Source of the DNA: JAXMHN01 sp964578605
GTDB lineage: Bacteria; Verrucomicrobiota; Verrucomicrobiia; Limisphaerales; SIBE01
DNA: 64,000 nt
Assembly (NCBI GenBank): GCA_964578605.1
Contig: CAZODO010000003.1
Location: 55,299 to 119,298, forward strand
Reading direction: 5' to 3'
Shown: in pieces, positions 30,196-40,900 of the stretch
Layout of the letters: each line of letters opens with the position of its first letter
Position numbering within the stretch: position 1 is the stretch's first letter
The notes under the pieces: generated by a model
Seen by the model: the letters and a program-made list of their open reading frames with translations, nothing else
The model's database searches: none
Told to the model about the DNA's origin: nothing
Translations under genes and position numbers: made by a program

Positions 30196-30322
30196 TGCCC
30201 CTCATGCACCGCAGCCGTCTCGGAGTTCTTTCGGCACCTTCGGACATCGGTCTTCGGGCTTTCCCGCGCCATCCCAATCTCCGTCGCTGCGAAAAGGGCA
30301 GCTATTACGGTGTCCTTCCGAT

Positions 30323-30432
30323 GTTAAGATAGGGTTGCTATATTGTTGCTATATGGATGGCATATCGCCTATTATACCAAGAATATGTTTACCTAATAGA
30401 TTGGAAGTATTACATTCGAATTCGAAGCGTGA
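30323..30432. repeat. 11-bp-period degenerate tandem array C
   Basis: AT-rich block upstream of the PQQ-type gene. Units: gttaagatagg, gttgctatatt, gttgctatatg, gatggcatatc, gcctattatac, caagaatatgt, ttacctaatag, attggaagtat, tacattcgaat, tcgaagcgtga. The ATAT core keeps its place over the first units and degrades to the right. The rest of 30196-30554 contains one palindromic element and no gene. Confidence 0.6.
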
Positions 30433-30498
30433 GCGGCAGATCAGTCGTCCGACAGCGGTTCGTGTCGCCGTTCAACTGCGCCCATTGCGAATGATGAT

Positions 30499-30530
30499 CA
30501 AGGGCCGGCTCGGCGAGCCAGCCCTGCCCT
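30499..30530. repeat. Palindromic REP-like element, copy 2 (GGGC core)
   Basis: AGGGC-C-GGCTC-GGC-GAGCC-A-GCCCT, just past the end of the leftward giant gene. It differs from the copy at 24575-24606 by paired changes in the inner stem. A partial reversed copy of the GCCAGCCCTGCCC end lies at 37753-37772. Confidence 0.5.
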
Positions 30531-30554
30531 GCGCGCAGCCCTGCGTGGCGGGAT

Positions 30555-33500
30555 TCAGCGCGGAGCTGCCATATCAAGGGGCGCGCCAAGCTTTCGCGCG
30601 GCGCCGCCCAGGAGGCCCAGTGCGAGCGCGAGCGCCAGCAGAACCAGCAGCCGCACGCGCCAGGTGGCGGGCTGGGCCGAGCGCGCCTCCAATCCAATGC
30701 GCAGGTCCGCCCAGGTGTCCGCGACCACGGCCCGCCTGAAGGTCAAGGTGCGGCCTTGCTCGGGAATGCTGGCGCGGATCGCCGCCGGAAAACTGACAGC
30801 GGCCTGCTGCTGATCGATGAGGCGTTGTGCCAAACGGTTGAAGGCGGCATTTTCCTCCGCCGGACCGCGTTCGCTGATCGCCTTGGCATCCTGCGGGGTG
30901 TAGTTGAGGACCTTGCCGCCGGCCAATTCCCGCAGCCTGCGCGCGAACGCATCGGTTTCACCGGCAACGGCGGCTTGCCGGACATTGAGACCGACCACGG
31001 CCTGCTCGACTTTAAGGTTGTTCAGTTGCACTCGGGCATCCTCGTTGAAGGCGTTGTCGCCCTGGCTCAGACCATAGGCGGCCTGGAACGCCCGCCGGGC
31101 CTGCTCGGGATTACCTTGTTGGAGAGCGCTATTGCCGAAAGCCAGCATTTGCTCCGCTTCCTGAGTTTTGGCGCGCTGCACCGTCGCTTCGTTCTGGAGA
31201 TAGATCTGCAACTTGGCGGTGGCGGCGGGCGCAGGGGCGACTTGCTGCTCCGCCAACTGGAGCGATCCGGACCAGTGCTTGAGCTGCCATTTCTCGTTCA
31301 GGAACACCCGCCAGGTTACGTTCTCCAGCGGCAGGTCGAACTTCGGGGCCAGCAATTCCAAATCGAGCGCCCGGGGGTTGGCCCGGCCGGCCTGGCTGCT
31401 AAAGAAGAATTCCAAGGTCATCTGTTGCCCCGGTTGAGACTGGGCTTCCAACGGCAGTAAGATGCGGTCTTGCTCGCGCCAGGGCGAAATCGCCGCGTGA
31501 TTGGCAAAGGCGAACCAGAACCGCGCGCCTTCGGGCAGGGTGAGATGGACGAGGCGCTTATCCCCCGGGGTGAGGCGGAGGTGCACCTGGGTGAGCATTT
31601 CGCCGTTGTCGGAAAGGACGGAGCTGAGGGTGGCCTCATGGACACGGGCAGCCATGAGCCTGGCGGCTGTGTGGCGTTCCATGGCAATGGGCAGCAGGAA
31701 GGCGGGCTCGATCAAACGATAGGTCAGATTCGCCGAGGCGGTCTGCAAATCCTGCTGCAGGGTCCTCGGGATGGTTTGCCATTCCGCCGGCTGCAAGGTG
31801 GGAGGGACATTGGTGGCGCTGAGCTGCAATCGTCCTCCAGCCTGCACCGCCAGGAAGCCACGTTGAACACTGACATCCATGGCTTGGATACCGCGCAGGG
31901 CTGTTTGCGTGGCGCGTTCCGCCATCGGCGACTGGTAATGGACCTGCAGAGCGTAGGGGCCCAAAACGCGCCGGTGCAGTTTGACCTCCCAAACACGCAG
32001 GCCGTTCGTGGGCGGCGCATCCGCCACCTGGCGGAAATCGGCGACCTGGTCGCCCCGAAACCGCACGCTCTCGGCATCTGCGGGCAGGGCGAGCCGGAGG
32101 GCTTTCAAGCCCGTGTTCTCGATTTGGTACTGGAGGTTGGCGGTGACCTTGATCAGCGCTTCACTCACGAGCGCGTGCTGCAAGCTGTTCACCTGGATCC
32201 AGGGATCGACCTGCTCGATGTCCAGGCCAAGATTCCAGGGCTCTTGAAGGAGCCGGAACAACAGGACGCCTTTCTGTTTGACACCCGCCTTTTGCGGGTC
32301 CAGTTGCGTTACTCCGTCGCGCGCGGCCACCTGGAGGCGCATGCCCTGTTCGGGCGCCACCAGCAATGTGCCCTGCTGCTTGACCGCTTCCCGCAGGCTC
32401 CATCGCGGGACGCTCCAGCCTTGGCTCGGTTTCAGGCCCGCGCCCGCCAGGCTGATGGCGAATGACGTCGCCCCTTCGGTCTTGCCGCGCAGGTGCAGGG
32501 TGACGACGCGCTCGTTGCCGGATCTGAGATCGGTCCAATGGCTCAAGGCCTGGCCGCTGATCGACTCCACCTCAAAACCGGCCGGCAGGGCAAAGCCCAA
32601 CCGAAAGATCCCGGCCCGGGCGATCGTCAGGTTGGCATTGATGGCCAGCACGGTGCGGTCTTCACCCAACGAGAGGGTCTGCTGGCTTTCGACCCGGACG
32701 TCCGGCTGCACCGCCGAGGCACGGATGCGGGCCGTCGCGCCCAGGTCGGTCGACCGATACGCTCGACGGAGGTTCAGGCCCGCGATCTCTTTTCGCGCCG
32801 ATGCCAATGCCGCGGCGGGAAAGTCCTCGATATTCAGGGGCGGGCTGCCCTCCGCCGTGACGGTGTCCAGCTGGACTTCACTCCCGGTCGCGATGCCGAA
32901 CAGCCCAATTTGGCCCGCCGCGCCTTCTACCGTCAGCAACCCCAACACCTGTTCATAGGGCAGAGGTGCGGTGGGCACTTGCGTGCGAATCACGAGTGCA
33001 AACGGCCGGCTCTGGGGCGATTGCAGGCTGACGCGAAGCTGGCGCTGGTCCGGATCGAATCGCCAGAGGGACACCAGCGAACGCGGAACGGCGACCTGCT
33101 GCTCGGAGGCCGGCGCCGCTTCCGCAGGCTGCGCCACGTCACTCACGGTTGCGCCGGCCGGAATCCGGAAGACCAGCTCTGACAGTTCGCCCTGTGCCGG
33201 CCGCACCGCCACATGGTGCACGCCCTCGATCACGCCTGCCGACGGCATGTAGAGTTGCGCCAGTTCCGTGTAGAACACGGGCTTCTCCCGGGCGAGATCC
33301 CGGCTGCGCGGCTTCCAGCCAAGCCACGGATTGGGCGTGGGTGAGAGCACGAGTTTGGCCGTGGTGTCTTGGCCGTTGAAGTCGCGCTGAACAGATACGG
33401 CCGCCGTCGAGTGCACGTCCACGTCCAAGCCGGCCAGAACGAGGTCGACTTGGTTCACCAGGCCAAACGGGCTCGGCACGATAAACCCGCTTCCATTCGG

Positions 33501-36500
33501 GCCTTTGGTCACCGCGATCTGATACCGGGCCGTGATCTCCGCCACCCCGTTGGTCTGCGCCACCAGCCATTGACCGCCCCCGCTGGCGATCGGACGGGCG
33601 AATAACTTGACGAGATTCGTGGGAAACTCCGCCTCTGTAAGAACGGCGGCTCCCGAGAGCAGCGGGAGGGTTTCCCCCGCGGTCGCGCGCCAACGGATCT
33701 TGAGCGTTCCCATAACGAACGCCTCTTCGATCCGCACCTGGTGCTGGACGGATTCCGGCACCGTCCCCGTCTGAGGCGCACGCGGTTCGCAAGGAGCCGC
33801 GAGCTGGACCTGTTGCGGGGCGGTGGCGGCTTGAATCTCGGCGTGAGCGACACGGGGCGCCGACAACCACAGGAGCGCCGCCAAAAGGCCGATGACCGCC
33901 GCGGACGGGCTCACGCCGTTCGCGGGGGCTGGCGCCGCGTCGGGCACGGGAGCGCGTGGTGCACGGGCCAGGCGCCGAACGAGAGGAAACGCGACATGCA
34001 AGAGAACGAAGCAGATCAGGATGACCAGCAGGCCCGGAACACCGTTCGGCCAGCGCAACGCCGCCCAAGCCAGGAATCCCCAGCCTAGCACCCACCCCAC
34101 GGCCCGATGCCATTCAGGGAACAGGAGCGCCCCGCAACACCACACCGCGAGCGCCACGACTGCCGGCCAGGCGTAGCCCACCGCTCGCAAGAAGGAGGGC
34201 TTCGCTTCCACCGTCGCCACTTCCACGGTCAACGCTTGATGCGCCGATTGCACCGGCGCCACAAACGCCAGGTCCCGCGGCGGCGCCGTCCGGTGACTTT
34301 GGGCCACCCCAAACAAGCTGGCCAATGCCGCCAACGCCAAGACCAGCGCCAGGGTTCCGAGAATGGCGCCGGTCATGTGGCGCAGGCTCCCGCGAAAGAC
34401 GCCCGAACGCACGGTCGACCGAATAATGACCAGGCCGAGGATCGTCAGCAGAACGGCGGCTCCCAGTTGCTGCCAGGCCCGGCCGCGATCTTCCCGGGTA
34501 AACATCCGGGCGAGTTGGGCAAAGCCCGAGGCGTCCCAGGTCCCGAGCACCGGGGTGAGTGAGCCGCCGCGGTAAACAAGGCGCTGGCCGGTGTCGGCCT
34601 GCAGATTCCACTCGGCCAGCATCACGGGCGCAGCAACCACCGGAGCGGCGATTTTGACCCGGCGCGTGTGGTTGGAAGGCGACGCCACCTGCACGTCCAC
34701 CGTGATGGGCGCATTGGGATCAAGCCGCTGCGGCAACGGAAGCAAGTTCTCGGCCGCGTCAATCACGGGCACGACCGCCGTGCCGTTGACCATGGCGGAC
34801 CAGAGATAGGTCCCGTCCGGCAGAGCCAACCGGAAGTGCGTGTTGCCGCGGTTCTTCACGAAATAGCGGACGTCCGTCAGGACTTGCCCGGCTTTCGAGA
34901 TGCGCGTGGTCAGGGAAGCGCGATCGACCACTTGGCTGAGAGATTCGCCTTGCGCGATCGGGCTGAGGGCCAAGCGTAAACTAAACGGACGGGAGGTGTA
35001 GCGATAGGCCGCCAGAATGGGGCTGTCGATAAAGACCCGGTACTCCGCCGGAACCTCGCCCGCCTCGAGCGGCAACAAGCCCGGCGAGACCTCCACGGGC
35101 TGCACCTGGAACTGGTGTCCGCTCACCACGAGCGTGTAGCCCTGCTCCGGTTGCGCGTCCGCCGGCCGCGCCCCGGTGAAAGTCAGGGTTTCACCCTGGG
35201 ACCTGAACGGCCGTTCATAGGTGGCGAGCAGGGTGAAAGGGCCCGACACCGGCGTGTGCAGTTGGACCAGGTATCCGTTCGTGAGCTTTTGCCAGCCGCG
35301 AATGTCTTTGCCCGTAAACTCGACGTTGAAATACTCGCTGGACAACTCCAGGCGGAAACTCGAAACCGGCGCGCTCGAAACCAGGTAATTGATGACGCTG
35401 CTGCCGTAGGCGACACCCTCCCCCACCGAGAACAAGTGCAGCGCATCCGCCTGCACGGTCTGAGGCAGGCGCTCGACTCGCACCGAGGCTTCCCAGGCCG
35501 GTTCACTGATCCGGTAAGCCATTTGCAGCCCGCTGGTCTTTCGCGGGAAGTAAGCCGTGGCAATCTCCGTCAGCCCCGTGGCCCCTTCGGGTGTCAACCG
35601 AATGCCCGCGTCGGCCGAGATCCCAAGATGCCCTCGCACCGATTTCGCTTGGGTGACCTCCAGGCGCGGGAGCAGCCAATTGGTGCCGGTCAACGACTGG
35701 TTCCGTTCGAGTCGAAGTTGAAAGACCTGGCGGCCCATCACCGGCGCGGCATAGACCAGGCGCAACTCGGCGTCGGTGCGCTCCGGGGGTTCGCGCGTAA
35801 AGTAATCGCCCAGCCCAGGCACGTTCAGCCGCGCGAGCGCCCAACCACGAGGCATCGTTAGCACCAGGTCGCGCAAAGCCGCTTCCCGAATGTCCAGCTC
35901 GACTTCCGCATCAATGGATTGCTCCGTCTCCGCCAGATGGTAAGCGAGCACTTGCGATACGCTCAGTTCCGGCAGGATTTGGCCCGCCTCGATGCGCAGG
36001 GCGAAGTCTGCCCCCGAAAACCGGTAGGCAAAACGCTGCCCGCCCCCCACGCGGAACAGCGCCTTGCTAGCGTCCGTCTCTGGGAATTGTTCCGGAGAAA
36101 TCTGCGACAAGCCGCTGGCCTGCGTGACCTCCAGGCGCACCGCTCCTTCATTCACCACCCGGCAATATCCCGAAAACCGCGTCGCGCCCTCCGGCCGGAG
36201 GCGGGGCGTTTCCACCGTCTGCGGGAACGCGCCCAGGGCGGCCTGCAGGTGCACTTGGAGTGAAAATTGATCCTTTTGCGGCTGATTGAGCTGCACGATC
36301 AGGCGACGGTTCGCGGAGTCCGGGATCGCCTCGGTGTTCCAGGCCAGGACACGGTCGCCTTGGACCCGGGTCACTTCCCCTGGCCCCTGCAATTCGAGCG
36401 CCACCCGGATCAGTTCGCCTTGCATGACTTTAAAATCGAGCAACGCGGCCTGGCTCATGAGCCCCGGGCTGATCGTGATTTGGGACAGCATTTCAACGGC

Positions 36501-37721
36501 AAAGAACAGCTTGCCTTCGGCATCCGCCTGCGCTTCTTTCCACGCGAGATCCACGACCCCACTGGGAGGGAGAAAGCTGACGAAGTCGGCGCCGCGCCGT
36601 TCCGGCCGGGCTGCGCCGGTGAACTGAAAGCGCGTGTCTTCGGGCAGCCCGCTCAGCAAGATGGGCAGCAAGGTGCTCGGGGCCACCTGGAAATCCAGCC
36701 GTCGCCAGCCATCGCTTTGTTGCACGGCCGCTCGGAACCGCACCTGGATCGGATAATCCCCCGGCGCATCGAAGCCCAAGACAAACCGGCCGTTCTCGAA
36801 CTTAACCCGCCAGTTCTCCCCCGATTGGAGTTCGGTCAACCCCACCCGTCCGGAAAGCAGGTCGAGCGTCCCTCCCTTCGGGTTTCTGACGCGGGCCGTG
36901 GCGCTCAGTTCGAAAGACGCGACAAGCCCATCGATGCGGCCGGTCAGTTTGAAATCCCGCAGCGCCACGGTGCGCGCTTCCGGATCGGCCACGGTGACAT
37001 TCAGCGGCAAGGCGTAAGCGCCGCCTTGGAAGCGAAAGGCGAGCGGCTCGTTATCCGCCTTGCCTGCCGGCCGTAAAGATTCCGGCAAGTACCGCGGCTC
37101 CAGCGGCATCAGCCCAGACACGTCTCCCGGCTTCACGGCAAGCTCCTCGGCCGACCGCACGACGATGTCGCCATGGAACAACGCTGGTTGAGGCGGCGTG
37201 AACGTCAGGGCATCGACGCGCCCGAAAGCATCGGGCACCTGTTGTGCGGCCTTGATCTTCACCTCGATGGCTCCGGGTTTGGGTTCGTTCTCTTTCTGGC
37301 GCGGACGGAGCACGAGCAAGCGGGCGCCTTCCGGCGTCTTGCGAATGCTCCAGTCCTGGAGCGCTTCGCCCGCCACGTCGCGGATTTCTCCGTCGCCCAC
37401 GACGGTCAGAACCAGTTCCTTGGGATCGCCCTGCAGAATATCGAACTTCGCAGTAACCGCATGGACGAGTTGGGTGCGGTTGACTTGCATGGCCTGTTCC
37501 AGGCGGGTGGCATAGATCAATGGTTGGCGACCGGCTACCGACGGATCGAGATGCGCTTCGATCACCAGCCGCGCTTTGCCGTCGCCCAAGCCGCCCTGGA
37601 GCGTGAGATCTTTAAGACTGGCTTGGGTCTCTGCGGCTTGGATCCGGGGAACCAGCAAAGAGCCAGCGGCGAGCAGCGCGACGAGAAGCGCCTGGGGTGA
37701 GGACGAGGTATGCATCTTCAT
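30555..37721 (-). CDS. Giant envelope protein with two duplicated extracytoplasmic halves
   Basis: About 2390 residues; the start is placed at the ATG at 37721, just before the signal peptide (ALLVALLAAGSLLVPRIQA). Half 1 (to about 1080) is beta-rich. Six hydrophobic helices follow at about 1090-1300, the last of which (GLLAALLWLSAPRVAHAE) looks like a second signal peptide. Half 2 (about 1305-2360) repeats half 1: TRISKAGQVLTDVRY and RLALPDGTYLWSAM in half 1 match SVLSDNGEMLTQVHL and HLTLPEGARFWFAF in half 2. A C-terminal membrane helix (LLVLLALALALGLLGGAARK) anchors it. No enzyme motif was found. It lies between the sigma/vWA pair and the PQQ protein on the same strand. Confidence 0.75.
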   Translation of the reverse strand: MKMHTSSSPQALLVALLAAGSLLVPRIQAAETQASLKDLTLQGGLGDGKARLVIEAHLDPSVAGRQPLIYATRLEQAMQVNRTQLVHAVTAKFDILQGDPKELVLTVVGDGEIRDVAGEALQDWSIRKTPEGARLLVLRPRQKENEPKPGAIEVKIKAAQQVPDAFGRVDALTFTPPQPALFHGDIVVRSAEELAVKPGDVSGLMPLEPRYLPESLRPAGKADNEPLAFRFQGGAYALPLNVTVADPEARTVALRDFKLTGRIDGLVASFELSATARVRNPKGGTLDLLSGRVGLTELQSGENWRVKFENGRFVLGFDAPGDYPIQVRFRAAVQQSDGWRRLDFQVAPSTLLPILLSGLPEDTRFQFTGAARPERRGADFVSFLPPSGVVDLAWKEAQADAEGKLFFAVEMLSQITISPGLMSQAALLDFKVMQGELIRVALELQGPGEVTRVQGDRVLAWNTEAIPDSANRRLIVQLNQPQKDQFSLQVHLQAALGAFPQTVETPRLRPEGATRFSGYCRVVNEGAVRLEVTQASGLSQISPEQFPETDASKALFRVGGGQRFAYRFSGADFALRIEAGQILPELSVSQVLAYHLAETEQSIDAEVELDIREAALRDLVLTMPRGWALARLNVPGLGDYFTREPPERTDAELRLVYAAPVMGRQVFQLRLERNQSLTGTNWLLPRLEVTQAKSVRGHLGISADAGIRLTPEGATGLTEIATAYFPRKTSGLQMAYRISEPAWEASVRVERLPQTVQADALHLFSVGEGVAYGSSVINYLVSSAPVSSFRLELSSEYFNVEFTGKDIRGWQKLTNGYLVQLHTPVSGPFTLLATYERPFRSQGETLTFTGARPADAQPEQGYTLVVSGHQFQVQPVEVSPGLLPLEAGEVPAEYRVFIDSPILAAYRYTSRPFSLRLALSPIAQGESLSQVVDRASLTTRISKAGQVLTDVRYFVKNRGNTHFRLALPDGTYLWSAMVNGTAVVPVIDAAENLLPLPQRLDPNAPITVDVQVASPSNHTRRVKIAAPVVAAPVMLAEWNLQADTGQRLVYRGGSLTPVLGTWDASGFAQLARMFTREDRGRAWQQLGAAVLLTILGLVIIRSTVRSGVFRGSLRHMTGAILGTLALVLALAALASLFGVAQSHRTAPPRDLAFVAPVQSAHQALTVEVATVEAKPSFLRAVGYAWPAVVALAVWCCGALLFPEWHRAVGWVLGWGFLAWAALRWPNGVPGLLVILICFVLLHVAFPLVRRLARAPRAPVPDAAPAPANGVSPSAAVIGLLAALLWLSAPRVAHAEIQAATAPQQVQLAAPCEPRAPQTGTVPESVQHQVRIEEAFVMGTLKIRWRATAGETLPLLSGAAVLTEAEFPTNLVKLFARPIASGGGQWLVAQTNGVAEITARYQIAVTKGPNGSGFIVPSPFGLVNQVDLVLAGLDVDVHSTAAVSVQRDFNGQDTTAKLVLSPTPNPWLGWKPRSRDLAREKPVFYTELAQLYMPSAGVIEGVHHVAVRPAQGELSELVFRIPAGATVSDVAQPAEAAPASEQQVAVPRSLVSLWRFDPDQRQLRVSLQSPQSRPFALVIRTQVPTAPLPYEQVLGLLTVEGAAGQIGLFGIATGSEVQLDTVTAEGSPPLNIEDFPAAALASARKEIAGLNLRRAYRSTDLGATARIRASAVQPDVRVESQQTLSLGEDRTVLAINANLTIARAGIFRLGFALPAGFEVESISGQALSHWTDLRSGNERVVTLHLRGKTEGATSFAISLAGAGLKPSQGWSVPRWSLREAVKQQGTLLVAPEQGMRLQVAARDGVTQLDPQKAGVKQKGVLLFRLLQEPWNLGLDIEQVDPWIQVNSLQHALVSEALIKVTANLQYQIENTGLKALRLALPADAESVRFRGDQVADFRQVADAPPTNGLRVWEVKLHRRVLGPYALQVHYQSPMAERATQTALRGIQAMDVSVQRGFLAVQAGGRLQLSATNVPPTLQPAEWQTIPRTLQQDLQTASANLTYRLIEPAFLLPIAMERHTAARLMAARVHEATLSSVLSDNGEMLTQVHLRLTPGDKRLVHLTLPEGARFWFAFANHAAISPWREQDRILLPLEAQSQPGQQMTLEFFFSSQAGRANPRALDLELLAPKFDLPLENVTWRVFLNEKWQLKHWSGSLQLAEQQVAPAPAATAKLQIYLQNEATVQRAKTQEAEQMLAFGNSALQQGNPEQARRAFQAAYGLSQGDNAFNEDARVQLNNLKVEQAVVGLNVRQAAVAGETDAFARRLRELAGGKVLNYTPQDAKAISERGPAEENAAFNRLAQRLIDQQQAAVSFPAAIRASIPEQGRTLTFRRAVVADTWADLRIGLEARSAQPATWRVRLLVLLALALALGLLGGAARKLGAPLDMAAPR

Positions 37722-37789
37722 GGTCTTGGTATTAGACGGAAAAGTCATTCACATCGGGCAGGGCTGGCCCGTCCTACCCGTCTGAATCT

Positions 37790-37940
37790 TAGGTAGGGCA
37801 GGTCGCTCCGTCGACCGCCGTTGGTTTGCTTTCTCTTTCTTCAAACATCCTCCAGCCTGGGCGGAATGGATGAATGCTGAGTAAATCACGGTTAAGCGGC
37901 AGTTAGAAACGGCGCGCGACGGAGCGCGTCGCCCTGCCTA
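37790..37940. mobile_element. MITE-like element with 24-bp inverted ends
   Basis: 37790-37813 and 37917-37940 are inverted repeats matching at 19 of 24 positions, with CGCTCCGTCG identical at the inner side. The 151-bp unit lies between the end of the vWA gene and the start of the giant gene and has no coding content. It could also act as a transcript-processing hairpin. Confidence 0.4.
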
Positions 37941-37941
37941 T

Positions 37942-40900
37942 TTACTTCAAACGCATGGCTTCGCGGATCATGGTTTCGAGCAGCCGCGGACGGGAATCGC
38001 TGCCGTAGGTTTGGGGCACGCCTTGCATCAAGGCCAGCAGCCGGTCAGGCGTGATCTCCGATCCGTAAACGGTGCGCGCCAACCACTCCGCCAATCCGGT
38101 GGACACCGCCGCCAGCCGCAACGCCGGGCTCGCTTGTTCCAGCGGCACCGCGCCGCCCGTATACGGCACGGACCATTCGCGCTCCTGGAACTCGCCGGTC
38201 GCGGGGACCTGGAACCGGACACGCACGATGCCCAGGTCGCCTTCGCCATTGGGATCCACCTGGACCACATAAAGTCCGTTGCCGGATTCGGCCGCCCCGA
38301 TTTCCGCGGCATCGACCGTGTTGTCCCGAAACTGTTGCTTGGTCAACTGATGTTTGGCGTATCCGATCTGCCGATAAGCCACGACCCGCCTGGGATTGAA
38401 CTCAACCTGCACCTTGACGTTCGCCGCCGCGACTTGAAGCGCCCCGGCCAACTGCGCCGCGAAACCCATCGCGGCCTCGTCTGGCGAATTGAGAAAGCCG
38501 TATCGGCCGTCCCCGCTGCTCGAAAGCACCTGGAGCAACTCATCGGCGAAGCCTTCCCAACCCACGCCGAAGCAGTCCAGGGCAATCCCTTGCCGCCGAT
38601 GTGTCTCGACCTTGCGCTGGAGCGCGTCGGGGTTGACGTCGCCCAGATTGGCCGCGCCATCGGTGAGCATCACCACGCGGTTCACCCCGGCTTGGGCGTA
38701 ATGCTCCCTCGCCGTTTCGTAAGCGAGGTCCAGCGCCGCTTCGAGGTTGGTGCCGCCCTCGGGGGTGATGGCTCCCGCGTCTTCAAGGGCTTGTCCAGCC
38801 TGGTCTCCCGGCACGCCGTCCACCCACAACCGCGGCGTGCGCGCAAAGGTGATGACGCTGAGCTTGTCGTCTTTCCTCAGTTGCCCCGCCAGCACACTCA
38901 GCGCTTCCTGCACGATTTGGACCCGGTCCGCTCGTTCCATCGATCCCGACCGGTCGAGCAGCACCACCAGATTCAAGGCCCGTCCCGCCTGCCGCCCCTG
39001 GGCCGCTGTCTTGATCGAAAACCGGAGCAGATCCCGGTTCTGCGCAAACGGGCATTGCGCTCGTTCCCAGGCGAACGCCACCGGCGCGCCCTGCTTGGGC
39101 TCCGGATCCCGGTAATCGAACGCGTTCAGGAATTCCTCACTGCGAATGCTTGCCGGGTCCGGCGACGTCCCCTGCTCCAGGCTGGCCGCCGCGAGGCGGA
39201 ACGAGACATCCGTCACGTTGAGCGAAAAGGTCGAGAAGGCATTGGATGCCGTCTGGATCTCCGGTTGCGGCTGCGGTGCGGGAGCGGGGATGGCAGAGGC
39301 GGGCCGACCGTCGGGTTGGTCCGCCGGCTCTCTTGTGCGCTTCTCGGCAAGGCGGACGCCGTTCTCGGCTTCCCCAGCGCCAGCCTGGTCCTTGCCACCC
39401 GTTCTCCCCAACGCATTCGTTTGAAGCCCCGCATACGCCTTCGCCACCGTGTTCGCGATCAGCGCGGCTTCATCCGGTTTGGCCGCCTTGACGGTGATCT
39501 CCATCTCGGACGTGTTCGCGTTCTGCCGGACATCAATCTTCTCGGCGAGCTTTCGATAGGCTTCCTCTCTGCTCAGCGGTTGAGAACTGTCGAGGTATCC
39601 CCAACTCTCATTCAAGTTCAGGTGGTCGATCACCTGGTTCAGGACCTTCTTCGATTTCACCTTCTCAAACTCCGTCTGGATGAAATACGGATCGTATGAT
39701 TGGGCGGCCGCCGAACCGAAGTTGAGCGAGGCCGTGTCCGTGCCCTTCCGCGCCATCTCCACCGAGGCACTCCCTTCCGCAGAACTTTCGACGGCATGGT
39801 CGACAGCGACCGCGCCCGCCAAAACCTGGCCGACTACCGCTTGGCCTTCGGGCAGCAACCCGTCAGAGTTAAGCTGCGGCGAGGCTTCGGGCGAAAGATC
39901 ATCTGCGTTCCCGGTGGAAAGCGCCACCACCGCCGGTTGGCGGTCAAGTCGACGGGCCGACTCGCCCTGCTGCTTGAGCTCGGGAACCGGCGCGGCCGTT
40001 GTAACCGTGGGCGTGAGGACCGCCACACCACCGTACCCGCCGTATCCCTGGCCGGGTATCGCCCCGGCTTGGCCCGGCGTCGTCTTGGCCACGCTCGACC
40101 AAAGGTCTGCGGGCGTGTTTGCCGGAGGGGGTCCTGGTATTCCGCGCCTTCGTTCCAATTGCTCTTCCACACTCGCTAGTTCATCGTCGGCAGCGGGCTT
40201 GGCCGGTTCGGCCGGGACAGCTTGTTCGCGAAACAACTTGCCGAGCATTGGCACATCTCCCAGGACCGGCGCGCGGCCCCCGGTTTCCGCGGGTTTTGCC
40301 TCCGCGAGCGCTTCATTACCCGCATTTGCCATCGCCCCAAGATCAGCGACGCTCTTCTTATCGGCCCAACCGACCCCCTCAACCGAGAGCACACCCAAGC
40401 TCGTGCCGGCTATGGATTGCGCGGGCGCATCGGATCGGGCCCGGAGGTTCTCGCGTGAACCCGGACGGTTCCAGGCTTTCTCTGCCTCGACCACAGCGCC
40501 TTTCGCGGAGGATTCGCCGGCGATCCTTGACGACCGGGGACTCGCCTGCGCCACGCTGGACACCTCACCTGGCGGCGCTGACAGGGCGGCCTGTCGGCTC
40601 TTTGTGGCGCTCAACCAGAACTCGGGCAACAATGCCACCCCACCGATCAAGGCCACGAGCATTGCCGCCAGACTCATCGGGATGAACCATGGCAATCCCC
40701 GGTTCATGGGCACGACGGCCGGGTTAGCCCCGGGCTTCGATCGCAAGACCCGCAGCAGCTCTTCGCGGCGGGGAGATGACAACTGCGGCGATTGAATTCC
40801 TTCGGCTTGGGGTTCCTGCTGGACCGGACTCCGCACCGCTTCCGATACCAGGCCAACCGTTCGCTCAAGGCGCGCGTGTAGCCCGGCCCATTCGGGTTTC

